Assembly (NCBI GenBank): GCA_016790765.1
Contig: JAEUMZ010000076.1
Coordinates: 1 to 37,327, forward strand
DNA: 37,327 bases
Direction: 5' to 3'
Source: Betaproteobacteria bacterium
GTDB taxonomy: Bacteria > Pseudomonadota > Gammaproteobacteria > Burkholderiales > Usitatibacteraceae
The first letter of the stretch is position 1. Every line of letters starts with the position of its first letter. A program made the position numbers and the translations under genes. This document shows, piece after piece, positions 15,568-23,977 of the stretch. Under the pieces are notes generated by a model. The model searched no databases. It saw only the letters and a program-made list of their open reading frames with translations, and was not told the origin of the DNA.

Positions 15568-17148
15568 CTATTCCCACTCGATCGTCGCCGGCGGCTTGCC
15601 GGAGACGTCATAGACCACGCGATTGAATCCGCGCACCTCATTGATGATGCGGTTCGACACGCGCGCCAGCAGCGCATAGGGCAGCTCGGCCCAGTGTGCG
15701 GTCATGAAGTCGGTGGTCTGCACCGCGCGCAGCGCGACGACATTTTCATAGGTGCGGCCATCGCCCATGACGCCGACACTCTTGACCGGAAGGTAAACCG
15801 CAAAGGCCTGGGCGACCTTGTCGTACCAAGGGGTGCCGTCGGCGTCCTTCGTATTGCGCAATTCTTCGATGAAGATCGCATCGGCCCGCCGCAACAGGTC
15901 CGCCGCCGGCTGCGTGACCTCGCCCAGGATGCGCACGCCGAGGCCTGGTCCCGGGAACGGGTGGCGGTACACCATCTCGCGCGGCAGGCCCAGCGCCACG
16001 CCCAGCGCGCGCACCTCATCCTTGAACAGTTCGCGCAGCGGCTCGAGCAATTGGAGGTGCAGCGTTTCCGGCAAGCCGCCCACGTTGTGGTGCGACTTGA
16101 TGGTGTGCGCCTTCTTGGTCTTGGCCGAATTGCTTTCGATCACGTCCGGATAGATGGTGCCCTGTGCAAGCCATTTGGCGTTCACGCGCTTGGCAGCCTC
16201 GCGCTGGAACACCTCCACGAACACGCGGCCGATGACCTTGCGCTTTTGCTCGGGGTCCGACACGCCCTTGAGTTCGCGCATGAAGTCCGCGGAGGCGTCC
16301 ACGTGCAAGATGTTCATGTGGCGCTGGTCGTGGAACATCTCCATCACCTGGCGGCCTTCATCGAGGCGCAAGAGGCCGGTGTCCACGAACACGCAGGTGA
16401 GCTGGTCGCCGATGGCCTGGTGGACCAGTGCTGCGGCCACGCTGGAATCCACCCCGCCGGACAGGCCCAGGATCACCTCATCCCGGCCGACCTGTTCCTT
16501 GATGTGCGCCACCGCCGTGGGGATGTACTCGGGCATGTTCCAGTGCGACCCGCAGCCGCAGATGTCATGCACGAAACGATTGAGGATGGCGCGGCCCTGC
16601 TTCGTGTGCGTGACCTCCGGGTGGAACTGCACCGCGTAGAAGCGCCGTGCCTCGTCGGCCATGCCGGCCACCGGGCAGTTGCCGGTCGAGGCCATGAGCT
16701 TGAAGCCCGGCGGCATGGCGGTGACCTTGTCGCCGTGGCTCATCCAGACGTGCAGCAAGCCGTGGCCTTCGGCGTTGCGCGCGTCCTCGAGGCCGTCGAA
16801 CAACTTCGTGTGTCCGTGCGCGCGCACCTCGGCGTGGCCGAACTCGCGGTGCTCGCTGGCCTCGACCGTGCCGCCCAGTTGCACGCACATGGTGAACATG
16901 CCGTAGCAGATGCCGAGCACCGGTACGCCGGCCTCGAACACGGCAGCCGGGGCGCGCAGGTCCTGGGCCTCGTAGGTGCTCGCGTGCGAGCCGGACAGGA
17001 TGATGCCGCTGGGCCGGAAGGTGCGGATGAAGTCGTCGCCGACGTCGTTCGGATGCAGTTCGCAGTAGACGCCCGCCTCGCGAACGCGGCGGGCGATGAG
17101 TTGCGTGACTTGCGAACCGAAATCGAGGATGAGGATTTTGTCTTGCAT
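15568..17148 (-). CDS. guaA: GMP synthase (glutamine-hydrolysing)
   Basis: A 526-residue enzyme that aminates XMP to GMP with ATP and glutamine. The N-terminal glutaminase domain begins [20 protein letters not shown] and has Cys81 in GICYGMF plus His176 and Glu178 in FHPEVTHT. The ATP-pyrophosphatase domain carries the loop [13 protein letters not shown] (about 225-237), and the C-terminal dimerisation domain ends PPATIEWE. One oddity: the residue four after the catalytic Cys is Phe85, where the GICxGMQ motif normally has Gln. The ATG at 17148 matches the known start of the family. It is the last gene of the run guaB-GST-MFS-guaA; the gap to the MFS gene is 7 bp. Confidence 0.98.
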   Translation of the reverse strand: MQDKILILDFGSQVTQLIARRVREAGVYCELHPNDVGDDFIRTFRPSGIILSGSHASTYEAQDLRAPAAVFEAGVPVLGICYGMFTMCVQLGGTVEASEHREFGHAEVRAHGHTKLFDGLEDARNAEGHGLLHVWMSHGDKVTAMPPGFKLMASTGNCPVAGMADEARRFYAVQFHPEVTHTKQGRAILNRFVHDICGCGSHWNMPEYIPTAVAHIKEQVGRDEVILGLSGGVDSSVAAALVHQAIGDQLTCVFVDTGLLRLDEGRQVMEMFHDQRHMNILHVDASADFMRELKGVSDPEQKRKVIGRVFVEVFQREAAKRVNAKWLAQGTIYPDVIESNSAKTKKAHTIKSHHNVGGLPETLHLQLLEPLRELFKDEVRALGVALGLPREMVYRHPFPGPGLGVRILGEVTQPAADLLRRADAIFIEELRNTKDADGTPWYDKVAQAFAVYLPVKSVGVMGDGRTYENVVALRAVQTTDFMTAHWAELPYALLARVSNRIINEVRGFNRVVYDVSGKPPATIEWE

Positions 17149-17155
17149 GGTGCGC

Positions 17156-18538
17156 TCAGGCGCCGGCGGGCGCTTTGTCGGTGGCGCCGGCGGGCGCCTT
17201 GTCGGTGGCATCGGATCCCGCCGCAACGGGCGCGGCGTTGGCTGGATGCACCGGCATGCCGTGGCGGGCGAAAAAGCCGCGTGCGATCCACCAGGCGAAG
17301 CCGAGCAGCAGGGCCGAGGTGAAGAATGGCGCACCGAGGCGCCAATCGTCCTTGGGCAGGTGGCTCACTGCGGCAAAGATCTGCGTGCCGAGCAACGTGC
17401 CGGCGATGATCGCCAGGCTGCCCAGCGACTGCAGGGAGCCCATCAGCGCGCCCTGCTCCTTCGGGTCGGTGGCCTTGGAGGCAATCGCCTGCATGGCCGG
17501 GCCGGATGCAAACGCAAACAGATTGGACAGGATCAGCGCGTAGAACATCCACCCCTGCGTCGACAGGCCATACCCCACATACACCACCGTGCCGGTCCAC
17601 AGGCCGAGCAGCGAGAGCTTCACCTCGCCGAAGCGCTTCAGCATGCGCGACAACAACACCGCCTGCGTGACCGCAGCCGTGATGCCAACGAAGAACAGCG
17701 CAACGCCGTTCTCCCAGGGTCCCCAGCCGAACTTGAAATGCGTGAACAGGACCCAGGTGCCATGCATCAGGTACTGCGCCAGCGAGGCCAGGCCGAAGAC
17801 CAAGATGAGTGCCCCGATGTCGCGGCGCGCGAACAGGCGGAACAACGAGGCAAACGGGTTGGCCTTGGGCCAGGTGAAGACGTTGCGCCGGTCGTGCGGC
17901 AGCGATTCCTTGACATGGAAGTAGCCGAACACGGCGTTCGCCGCACACAGCGCCGCGCCGACGTAGAACGGCAGGCGGTGGTTGATCTCGCCCAGCAGTC
18001 CGCCGATCATCGGCCCGGCCACGAAACCCAGGCCGAACGCCGCGCCGACCATGCCGAACATCTTGGTGCGCGTGGCCTGCGTGGAAATGTCCGATGCGTA
18101 CGCCGTCGCGGTGGACATCGAGGCCGAGCATGCGCCGCCCACCACGCGGCCGAGGAACATCCAGCCCAGCGTGGGCGCCCAGGCCGTCAGCAGGAAATTG
18201 AGCGACATGCCGGCCGAGGAGTAGATCAGCACCGGCCGCCGGCCGATCTTGTCGGACAGCGCGCCCAGCGCGGGCATGCACAGAAACTGCATCAGGCCGA
18301 ACACCGAGGCCAGGATGCCATACCAGGTGGCCTGGTCATTGGGAGAGGTGGTGAAGTCGCCCACCAGAAGGGGCAGCACCGGCACGGCGATACCGATGCC
18401 CAGCATGTCCAGGAACACCACGGCCAGCACAAACCGGAAGCCGCGCTTGCGGGCGCGCTCGTCGTCCGCGATCTCGCCGGCGGGCGGGTGCGCCGCCTTG
18501 TGCTCAGGTTCCAAAATTCTCTTTCCAGGTTCGAGCAA
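17156..18538 (-). CDS. MFS transporter (TetA-like, DHA1 family)
   Basis: A 460-residue inner-membrane protein with about 12 hydrophobic segments. Segment 1 holds [20 protein letters not shown]; the loop 2-3 motif A is [34 protein letters not shown] and [11 protein letters not shown] follow, all typical of the tetracycline-efflux-type drug:H+ antiporters. The natural substrate is unknown. A large central loop is marked by [14 protein letters not shown]. The C-terminus ends with a duplicated ATDKAPAG. The start at 18538 overlaps the preceding GST gene by 35 bp; no later ATG would leave a complete first segment. Lying between guaB and guaA it is probably co-transcribed with them. Confidence 0.92.
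   Translation of the reverse strand: MLEPGKRILEPEHKAAHPPAGEIADDERARKRGFRFVLAVVFLDMLGIGIAVPVLPLLVGDFTTSPNDQATWYGILASVFGLMQFLCMPALGALSDKIGRRPVLIYSSAGMSLNFLLTAWAPTLGWMFLGRVVGGACSASMSTATAYASDISTQATRTKMFGMVGAAFGLGFVAGPMIGGLLGEINHRLPFYVGAALCAANAVFGYFHVKESLPHDRRNVFTWPKANPFASLFRLFARRDIGALILVFGLASLAQYLMHGTWVLFTHFKFGWGPWENGVALFFVGITAAVTQAVLLSRMLKRFGEVKLSLLGLWTGTVVYVGYGLSTQGWMFYALILSNLFAFASGPAMQAIASKATDPKEQGALMGSLQSLGSLAIIAGTLLGTQIFAAVSHLPKDDWRLGAPFFTSALLLGFAWWIARGFFARHGMPVHPANAAPVAAGSDATDKAPAGATDKAPAGA
17160..17207 (-). repeat. 24-bp tandem duplication at the 3' end of the MFS gene
   Basis: Two 24-bp units (17160-17183 and 17184-17207) differ by a single base and encode ATDKAPAG twice at the very C-terminus of the transporter. 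Confidence 0.85.
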
Positions 18539-19124
18539 CCACGGGATGTTGCTCCGTCAGGGTCACGGCCGCACCCAGCTTCGGGCAATGCGCGAGGATC
18601 CACTGGCGGCCCGGCGACCAACGGGACACCATCGCCAAATACAGGTCCAGAACGCTCATCGACGACCCGAGGACATAGGGCGCGGGATGAAGTTGCGACT
18701 CCATGGTCGTCCACATGTCGCGCAAGCGCTGCGTGAGTTTTTCGCGAAACGCCTTCTGGGCCTCCTCGCCCTCCACCCAGCGCTCCGGAAAATCGCGGAA
18801 AGCGAACACGGAGTACACGCTGGCCGGGACGAAACTCATCCACCGCAGGAACTGCGCGCGCGTCGCCGGATCGGTGGGGGCCAGGCCCGGCGTCTTTTCG
18901 GCCAGCCAGAGGAGGATGGCCGACGATTCGGTCATCACGCTGCCGTCGTCCAGCACCAGAACGGGTACCTGTCCGAGCGGGTTGAGCCGCTCCAATTCGG
19001 GAATGCGCTTGAACGCCGGCTGCCACTGCAGGGCTTCAACATAGTCGTACGGCACCTGCGCCATGCGCAGCATCGCCTCGACGACAGCGGAACCACATCC
19101 CTTGCAGCCGTAGAGTTTCAGCAT
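18504..19124 (-). CDS. Glutathione S-transferase family protein (CxxC-type N-terminus)
   Basis: A 206-residue protein. It begins MLKLYGCKGCGSAVVEAMLR, a thioredoxin-like beta-alpha unit in which the usual Ser/Tyr/Cys site is a CKGC pair. The motifs LNPLGQVPVLVLDDGSVMTE and SSAILLWLAEKTPGL are the conserved GST glutathione-site elements. The helical C-terminal domain has LGSSMSVLDLYLAMVSRWSP. The CxxC may give glutaredoxin- or Omega/Beta-like thiol chemistry; the substrate is not known. It starts 6 bp after the guaB stop and overlaps the MFS start by 35 bp, so it is in the guaB operon. Confidence 0.92.
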   Translation of the reverse strand: MLKLYGCKGCGSAVVEAMLRMAQVPYDYVEALQWQPAFKRIPELERLNPLGQVPVLVLDDGSVMTESSAILLWLAEKTPGLAPTDPATRAQFLRWMSFVPASVYSVFAFRDFPERWVEGEEAQKAFREKLTQRLRDMWTTMESQLHPAPYVLGSSMSVLDLYLAMVSRWSPGRQWILAHCPKLGAAVTLTEQHPVVARTWKENFGT

Positions 19125-19130
19125 GCGCGG

Positions 19131-20591
19131 TCAGTCCACGCGGTAGTTCGGGGCTTCCTTGGTGATCTGCACGTCGTGAACATGCGATTCGCGAATGCCC
19201 GCGGAAGTGATCTGGACGAATTCCGCCCGCTTGTGCATCTCGCCGATCGTCTTGCAGCCGAGGTAACCCATGCTCGAACGCAACCCGCCGACCAGCTGGT
19301 GCACCACGCCCAGCATGCTGCCCTTGTACGGCACGCGGCCCTCGACGCCCTCGGGGACGAACTTGTCGGCGTTGTTCTGCGGGTCCTGGAAGTAGCGGTC
19401 CGACGATCCTTTCTGCATCGCGCCCACCGAGCCCATGCCCCGATAACTCTTGTACGAGCGCCCCTGGAACAGTTCGATCTCGCCGGGCGCTTCCTCGGTG
19501 CCGGCGAACATGCCGCCCAGCATGACGCACGAGGCGCCGGCCGCCAGCGCCTTGGCCATGTCGCCGGAAAAACGGATGCCGCCATCGGCGATGCAGGGAA
19601 TGTCCTTCCTGGCCAGCGCATCGGCCACGTCGGCGATCGCGGTGATCTGCGGCACACCCACGCCGGCCACGATGCGCGTGGTGCAGATGGAACCCGGACC
19701 GATGCCGACCTTCACGCAATCGGCGCCGTGGTCCACCAGCGCCAGTGCCCCCGCAGCCGTGGCGACGTTGCCGCCGATCACGTCGATGTCGGGAAAGCGC
19801 TTCTTGACCCACTTCACGCGCTGCAGCACGTTCTTCGAGTGGCCGTGCGCGGTATCGACCACCAGCACGTCCACGCCGGCCTCTGCCAGGAGTTCCACGC
19901 GCTCATCGGTGTCCGCGCCGATGCTGACCGCGGCGCCGACGCGCAATCGCCCCATCTCGTCCTTGCACGCCAGCGGGTGCTCGGTCGACTTCAACACGTC
20001 CTTCACGGTGATCAGGCCGCGCAATTCGAAGGCCTTGTTCACCACCAGCACACGTTCGATGCGGTGCTTGTGCATGAGCTTCAGGGCCTCTGCGCGCGTG
20101 GCACCTTCCTTGACCACCACCAGGCGCGCCTTCGGCGTCATGATGTTCTTGACCGGCTGGTCGAGCGCGGTCTCGAAACGCAAGTCGCGGTTGGTGACGA
20201 TGCCGACCACCTTCTTGCCATCGAGCACCGGAAAACCGGAGATCTGGTGCTTGCGGGCCAGCGCCATCACCTCGCGCACGCTCATGCCGGGCGCCACGCA
20301 GAAAGGATCCTTCACCACGCCCGACTCGAAGCGCTTGACCTTGGCCACTTCAACCGCCTGCAATTTGCCGCTCATGTTCTTGTGCACGATGCCGATGCCA
20401 CCCTCCTGCGCAAGCGCGATTGCGAGGCGCGCCTCGGTCACCGTGTCCATGGCGGCGGACAGCAGCGGGATGTTGAGGGCAATGCGGGGAGTCAGGCGCG
20501 TGGCGAGCGAAACATCGCGGGGCAACACTTGCGAGAGGGCCGGGACGAGGAGGACGTCATCGAACGTCAGGGCTTTTTTCAGCACTTTCAC
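19131..20591 (-). CDS. guaB: Inosine-5'-monophosphate dehydrogenase
   Basis: A 486-residue enzyme that oxidises IMP to XMP with NAD+, the first committed step to GMP. The N-terminus [20 protein letters not shown], the two CBS domains (about 95-205, e.g. [20 protein letters not shown]), the active-site loop [15 protein letters not shown] with the catalytic Cys, and the flap region [18 protein letters not shown] are all present; it ends [15 protein letters not shown]. The start is the GTG at 20591 with GGAG upstream: it matches the family N-terminus, and the perfect TATAAT at 20622-20617 would overlap the alternative ATG at 20618. First gene of guaB-GST-MFS-guaA. Confidence 0.97.
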   Translation of the reverse strand: MKVLKKALTFDDVLLVPALSQVLPRDVSLATRLTPRIALNIPLLSAAMDTVTEARLAIALAQEGGIGIVHKNMSGKLQAVEVAKVKRFESGVVKDPFCVAPGMSVREVMALARKHQISGFPVLDGKKVVGIVTNRDLRFETALDQPVKNIMTPKARLVVVKEGATRAEALKLMHKHRIERVLVVNKAFELRGLITVKDVLKSTEHPLACKDEMGRLRVGAAVSIGADTDERVELLAEAGVDVLVVDTAHGHSKNVLQRVKWVKKRFPDIDVIGGNVATAAGALALVDHGADCVKVGIGPGSICTTRIVAGVGVPQITAIADVADALARKDIPCIADGGIRFSGDMAKALAAGASCVMLGGMFAGTEEAPGEIELFQGRSYKSYRGMGSVGAMQKGSSDRYFQDPQNNADKFVPEGVEGRVPYKGSMLGVVHQLVGGLRSSMGYLGCKTIGEMHKRAEFVQITSAGIRESHVHDVQITKEAPNYRVD

Positions 20592-20616
20592 GGTGCGGGA
20601 CTCCGGCAAAAGCGGC

Positions 20617-20622
20617 ATTATA
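20617..20622 (-). promoter_or_regulatory. guaB promoter -10 element
   Basis: On the minus strand a perfect TATAAT is read at 20622-20617, about 25 bp before the guaB GTG, leaving a leader of roughly 20 nt that contains the GGAG ribosome binding site. The -35 region is poor (AAAGGG/AAAAGG around 20640-20646). Confidence 0.6.
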
Positions 20623-20671
20623 CGCGAGGGCAAAAACGGCCCTTTTGACTGCCGGACGCTGACGCAACTTG

Positions 20672-20700
20672 TTGACGGCAAAGGCATTTCCGATTACCGT
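20672..20700 (+). promoter_or_regulatory. Candidate promoter for the small lipoprotein gene
   Basis: TTGACG at 20672-20677 is a good -35; 17 bp later TACCGT (20695-20700) is a weak -10. It faces away from the guaB promoter, in the 145-bp divergent spacer, and would serve the gene starting at 20737. Confidence 0.35.
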
Positions 20701-20736
20701 AGCGAAATTGCTCGAAGTTGGCGGTGTAACTCGTTG

Positions 20737-21099
20737 ATGCGAAATAAGGTTTATTCGAGTTTTTGCTGGGTCCTGCCAACGCTGCTGGGTGTTGGCGGTT
20801 GCGCGTTGCAGTCACCCGTGCAGGAACAAGCTCCCGTGCCCCTTGCGCAACCCGCACCACCGCCCGCACCGACGTCATTGCTCCCGGAGGCCGAGGAGGC
20901 CTTGGCTGCCGCGGAGCAGAAGGTGATCGAGGCGCGCGTGAAGCGCTCCTTGTGGATTCCCGCAATCGAGCAACTCCACAAGGCGCGCGCAGCTGCCCAG
21001 CGTTTCGACAGCGCCGCCACGCTGGCGCACGCGAAGGAAGTGATCGCCCTGTGCACGCTGTCGATCGCGCAATTGGAGTCGCCGCCGGTGCGCTGGTGA
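20737..21099 (+). CDS. Small predicted lipoprotein
   Basis: A 120-residue protein starting [20 protein letters not shown] followed by GCALQ, which gives a lipobox-like GVGGC ending at about residue 22. A Pro/Ala/Gln-rich linker follows, then a helical domain (about 50-115): [20 protein letters not shown], then [20 protein letters not shown] and [11 protein letters not shown]. The helices look like a short TPR/DUF4398-like hairpin, but I cannot assign a family securely. No strong ribosome binding site precedes the ATG. It lies upstream of the DUF4124 and FimV-like genes on the same strand (43-bp gap) and may be part of an envelope-protein operon with them. Confidence 0.75.
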   Translation: MRNKVYSSFCWVLPTLLGVGGCALQSPVQEQAPVPLAQPAPPPAPTSLLPEAEEALAAAEQKVIEARVKRSLWIPAIEQLHKARAAAQRFDSAATLAHAKEVIALCTLSIAQLESPPVRW

Positions 21100-21142
21100 C
21101 CGCGCGCAACCCGTTCAAATCCCGCTCTACGAGGAGCCCCTC

Positions 21143-21625
21143 ATGAAATCTCCGATCCGATTCCTTGCCACTGCGGCCATCCTCCTGGCGGCCGCCACTG
21201 TGACCGCGCAGGTCTACCGATGGGTGGACAAGGATGGCAAGGTCCAATATTCCGACCAGCCCCCACCGGCAGGTGCCTCGAAGGCGGACCCGAAAAAAAT
21301 CGCCGATGCGCCGGCCGCCGCCACCGGGTCCGCCGCGGCCGGCGGGTCGAAGTCGATCGCGGATCAATCCAAGGACTTCGACAAGCGCCGCAAGGACGCC
21401 GCGAAAAAAAGCGACGAGCAGTCCAAGAAGGACGAGGAAGCGCGCAAGGTCACGGAGAACGACCAGCTGAATTGCAAGAACGCACGGGCGGCATTGAAGG
21501 ACCTCGAAAGTGGACGGCCCATCGCCAGGACCAATGAATCGGGCGACCGCAGCTACCTGACGGACGAGCAGCGCCAGGCGGAAATGGCGCGCGCCAAGGA
21601 AATCGCCGCCGATTCGTGCAAGTAA
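21143..21625 (+). CDS. DUF4124 domain exported protein
   Basis: A 160-residue protein. The signal peptide runs to about residue 22 (ILLAAATVTAQ). It is followed directly by the DUF4124 core VYRWVDKDGKVQYSDQPPP. The rest is a charged Lys/Asp/Glu-rich helical stretch (KDFDKRRKDAAKKSDEQSKK) and a C-terminal segment with two cysteines (LNCKNARAAL ... AADSCK). DUF4124 proteins are periplasmic and of unknown function. The gene lies 18 bp before the FimV-like gene, so they are probably co-transcribed. Its position near guaB is common in related genomes, as far as I know. Confidence 0.9.
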   Translation: MKSPIRFLATAAILLAAATVTAQVYRWVDKDGKVQYSDQPPPAGASKADPKKIADAPAAATGSAAAGGSKSIADQSKDFDKRRKDAAKKSDEQSKKDEEARKVTENDQLNCKNARAALKDLESGRPIARTNESGDRSYLTDEQRQAEMARAKEIAADSCK

Positions 21626-21643
21626 CCGGGTGGAGTGCTCGGG

Positions 21644-23977
21644 GTGACGGCCCGTCTCGCCCGCTGCGCGCGTCTTGCCATCGCGGCGCTGTGGATCGCC
21701 CCCGTTGCTTCGAGCAGTTTTGCCAACACGCCGCAGGCCGAGATTCGCTCGTTTCTTGGTGAACCGCTCGACGTGCGCATTGACGCCGGCCGCCTGGACC
21801 AGGTGTCCGCCGAAGGCGAGTGCTTTGCTCTGGTGCCTGATGCGATCGCGCCAGCGGGCCTCGACCTCAAACTCACCGTCCTGGAACTCAAGGGACGGCG
21901 AACGCTGCGCCTGCAAACAGGCGCCCCGGTTGCCGCGCCGCGCCTGCAGTTGAGCTGGACGTCCGGTTGCGTACCGGCCACGCGCGCCGTCCACGCCATC
22001 GAGGTGACCCTGTCCGAGCGCGCCATCGCGGCGGCGGCGATGCCCCACACGCCGAACCACGGCGCCGCGGATCCGAAGCGGCATGCCGACCCGGGCGTCT
22101 CCGTGGTGGCGCGCACCGGCGACAGCCTGGCCTTGCTGGGCCGCCTGATGTACCCCGCGGATGCTGCGCGCCAGGCGCAGTTTGTCGCCGCCTTGCGCGC
22201 GCACAATCCACCCCTCTCAACGCTGGCCGCCGACGCCGCGATCGCGCCGGGCACGCCGATCGTGTTCCCGGACCTGCGCGATTTGTCCGGCATTGCACCG
22301 GTGCAGACGCTCGGCGAACGATCCGTCCGGGCCGCTCTGCCGGCAAAGCGCGTCGTGGCCTCCGCCCCGGTGCGCGCCGAGACGCCCGCGGCGCCCGCAG
22401 GACATCGCCCCGCCGATCCCCAGCCGGCGCTTCCTGCCGATATAAAGGACCCGTTGCCGGCCAAGGCAACGCCTGCGCCGTCGGCAGCCCCGAGCCGCGA
22501 CCGCGGCATCCCCGGCGGTCCGGCGGCGCGGCAGGGACTTCGCCTGTCGGCGCCGGAAGTGGACTTGTCGCGCGTGGCGCAAGTCAGTCCCGAACAACGC
22601 GCCGCTCTGCGCCAGCGGCGCTTGCTGCTCGATGCGGACGACCAGATGGCCGCGGTACTGTCCCTGCAGCACGCGGTGAAGCAGTTGGAAACGCGCCTGC
22701 AGACCCTGGCCAGGGAACCCCGGGGCGATCACGCATCTGCGGGCCGCCAAGCGATGCCCGACGGTCCTGCGACGCTCAAACCCAGCCTGTCCGTGAAGGC
22801 GCCACCGGCTGCGCCCACTGTTGCACCACCTGCTGCCCCACCCGCGGCATCGCCTGCTGCTTCACCCGCATCACCTGCTGCGCCGCCAACTGCAGCGGCA
22901 GCGCTCCCGCCGGCAAAGCCCACTGTTGCGCATGAATCCGCCGGCACAACACCAGTCGAGAAGCCCATGTCGCGCGATACAGCGCCGGAAACCGTAAAGC
23001 CGCGTGCGCAACCGTCAGCGCCCGGCGCTGCGGTCCCTGCGGGCGCATCGCAGACAGTTGCCCCTGCGGGGGAAAGGGAATGGCACGCAGAACCCGTGTG
23101 GCAGGGCACACTGCTCGCGGTTCTGGCCGGTTTGGCAGGCGCGTGGTGGTGGTCGCGACGCACCAAGGTGCCGCGGCCTGCGTCCCCCGCCCCTGTGCGT
23201 GACGATATGCGCGACGGGCCCACCCCTGCGGCGTCGAAGCGCGAAGCAGCCCCGGTCGACGCAGAGGCAGACCCGGGTCCTGCCACCGAAGCGCCGGTGA
23301 TGGAGGCGACGATGCGCATGGACGCGGCGCCGATGCCGGCCCCGATGCAGTCGAGTGCGGATGCAGATGACGACTCGCCGGCGCGATTCGACCTCGATCC
23401 GACGCCCGCCGCGTCGCTGGACCTGGCGCTCGACGACCGGCCCGACGAGGATCGCGTTCGCCGACTGCAGTACATGTACGAGCGATTTCCCGAGTTGATG
23501 TCGCGCACCGTGTCGATCGACGATGCCGACTCGGTGATCAACGCGGCGCGCCTGTACTACGAGGAGGGCCACGCCGACCGCGCGTGCGAGCTGTTGACCT
23601 TCGGCATCGAGGAACGGCCGCAGGAGGTGCGGTTCTGGCTCGCGCAGTTCGAAATCTTTCGCCTCGAGAGCCGCGCCGATGAATTCTCGGTGCTCGCAAC
23701 CAAGTTCCACGTCTTGTTCAACTACGCGCCCTCCTGGCCCAAGGTGCGCCACATCGGCCATGAACTTGACCCGTCAAATCCCTTGTTTGCGGCGGGCCGC
23801 GACGTGCTGGCCACGGATGCGCACTTCGACCCGGTGGTCGAGAACTGGCTGAATGCGCCGATGGACTTCACGGCCGACGCACTGATGTCCGACTTGCGCC
23901 GCGACCTGTTCGACCTGTTCAACGTGGACAAGTCGGACTTCGACACCCTGCCCGCACGCCTGGCGACGCCGCGATGA
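21644..23977 (+). CDS. FimV-like protein
   Basis: About 777 residues. A signal peptide (ARLAIAALWIAPVASSSFA) is followed by the FimV N-terminal domain: EIRSFLGEPLDVRIDAGRLD near the start, then LELKGRRTLRLQTGAPVAAP. A LysM-like peptidoglycan-binding segment follows (VVARTGDSLALLGRLMYPAD). A coiled-coil region (about 300-360), a long Pro/Ala linker, one membrane helix (about 488-505, GTLLAVLAGLAGAWWW) and an acidic cytoplasmic part complete it, ending in a helical domain with INAARLYYEEGHADRACELL. FimV-like proteins are inner-membrane hubs for polar localisation and type IV pilus function. The start is a GTG at 21644 with GGAG at 8 bp; GTG 21635 is possible. Overlaps the next gene by 4 bp. Confidence 0.85.
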   Translation: MTARLARCARLAIAALWIAPVASSSFANTPQAEIRSFLGEPLDVRIDAGRLDQVSAEGECFALVPDAIAPAGLDLKLTVLELKGRRTLRLQTGAPVAAPRLQLSWTSGCVPATRAVHAIEVTLSERAIAAAAMPHTPNHGAADPKRHADPGVSVVARTGDSLALLGRLMYPADAARQAQFVAALRAHNPPLSTLAADAAIAPGTPIVFPDLRDLSGIAPVQTLGERSVRAALPAKRVVASAPVRAETPAAPAGHRPADPQPALPADIKDPLPAKATPAPSAAPSRDRGIPGGPAARQGLRLSAPEVDLSRVAQVSPEQRAALRQRRLLLDADDQMAAVLSLQHAVKQLETRLQTLAREPRGDHASAGRQAMPDGPATLKPSLSVKAPPAAPTVAPPAAPPAASPAASPASPAAPPTAAAALPPAKPTVAHESAGTTPVEKPMSRDTAPETVKPRAQPSAPGAAVPAGASQTVAPAGEREWHAEPVWQGTLLAVLAGLAGAWWWSRRTKVPRPASPAPVRDDMRDGPTPAASKREAAPVDAEADPGPATEAPVMEATMRMDAAPMPAPMQSSADADDDSPARFDLDPTPAASLDLALDDRPDEDRVRRLQYMYERFPELMSRTVSIDDADSVINAARLYYEEGHADRACELLTFGIEERPQEVRFWLAQFEIFRLESRADEFSVLATKFHVLFNYAPSWPKVRHIGHELDPSNPLFAAGRDVLATDAHFDPVVENWLNAPMDFTADALMSDLRRDLFDLFNVDKSDFDTLPARLATPR

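Noticed and set aside
15223..17322. 699-codon plus-strand frame overlapping the GST and opposite guaA.
   Set aside because: Overlaps two well-supported genes and has no recognisable motif.
18249..20648. 799-codon plus-strand open frame opposite the MFS, GST and guaB genes.
   Set aside because: All three minus-strand genes are conserved and complete; the plus-strand translation shows no domain and is a codon-bias shadow.
22780..23060. Ala/Pro-rich, low-complexity stretch that could be taken for a repeat element or frameshift.
   Set aside because: It lies in frame within the FimV-like gene and is the usual linker between the LysM-like/coiled-coil part and the membrane helix.
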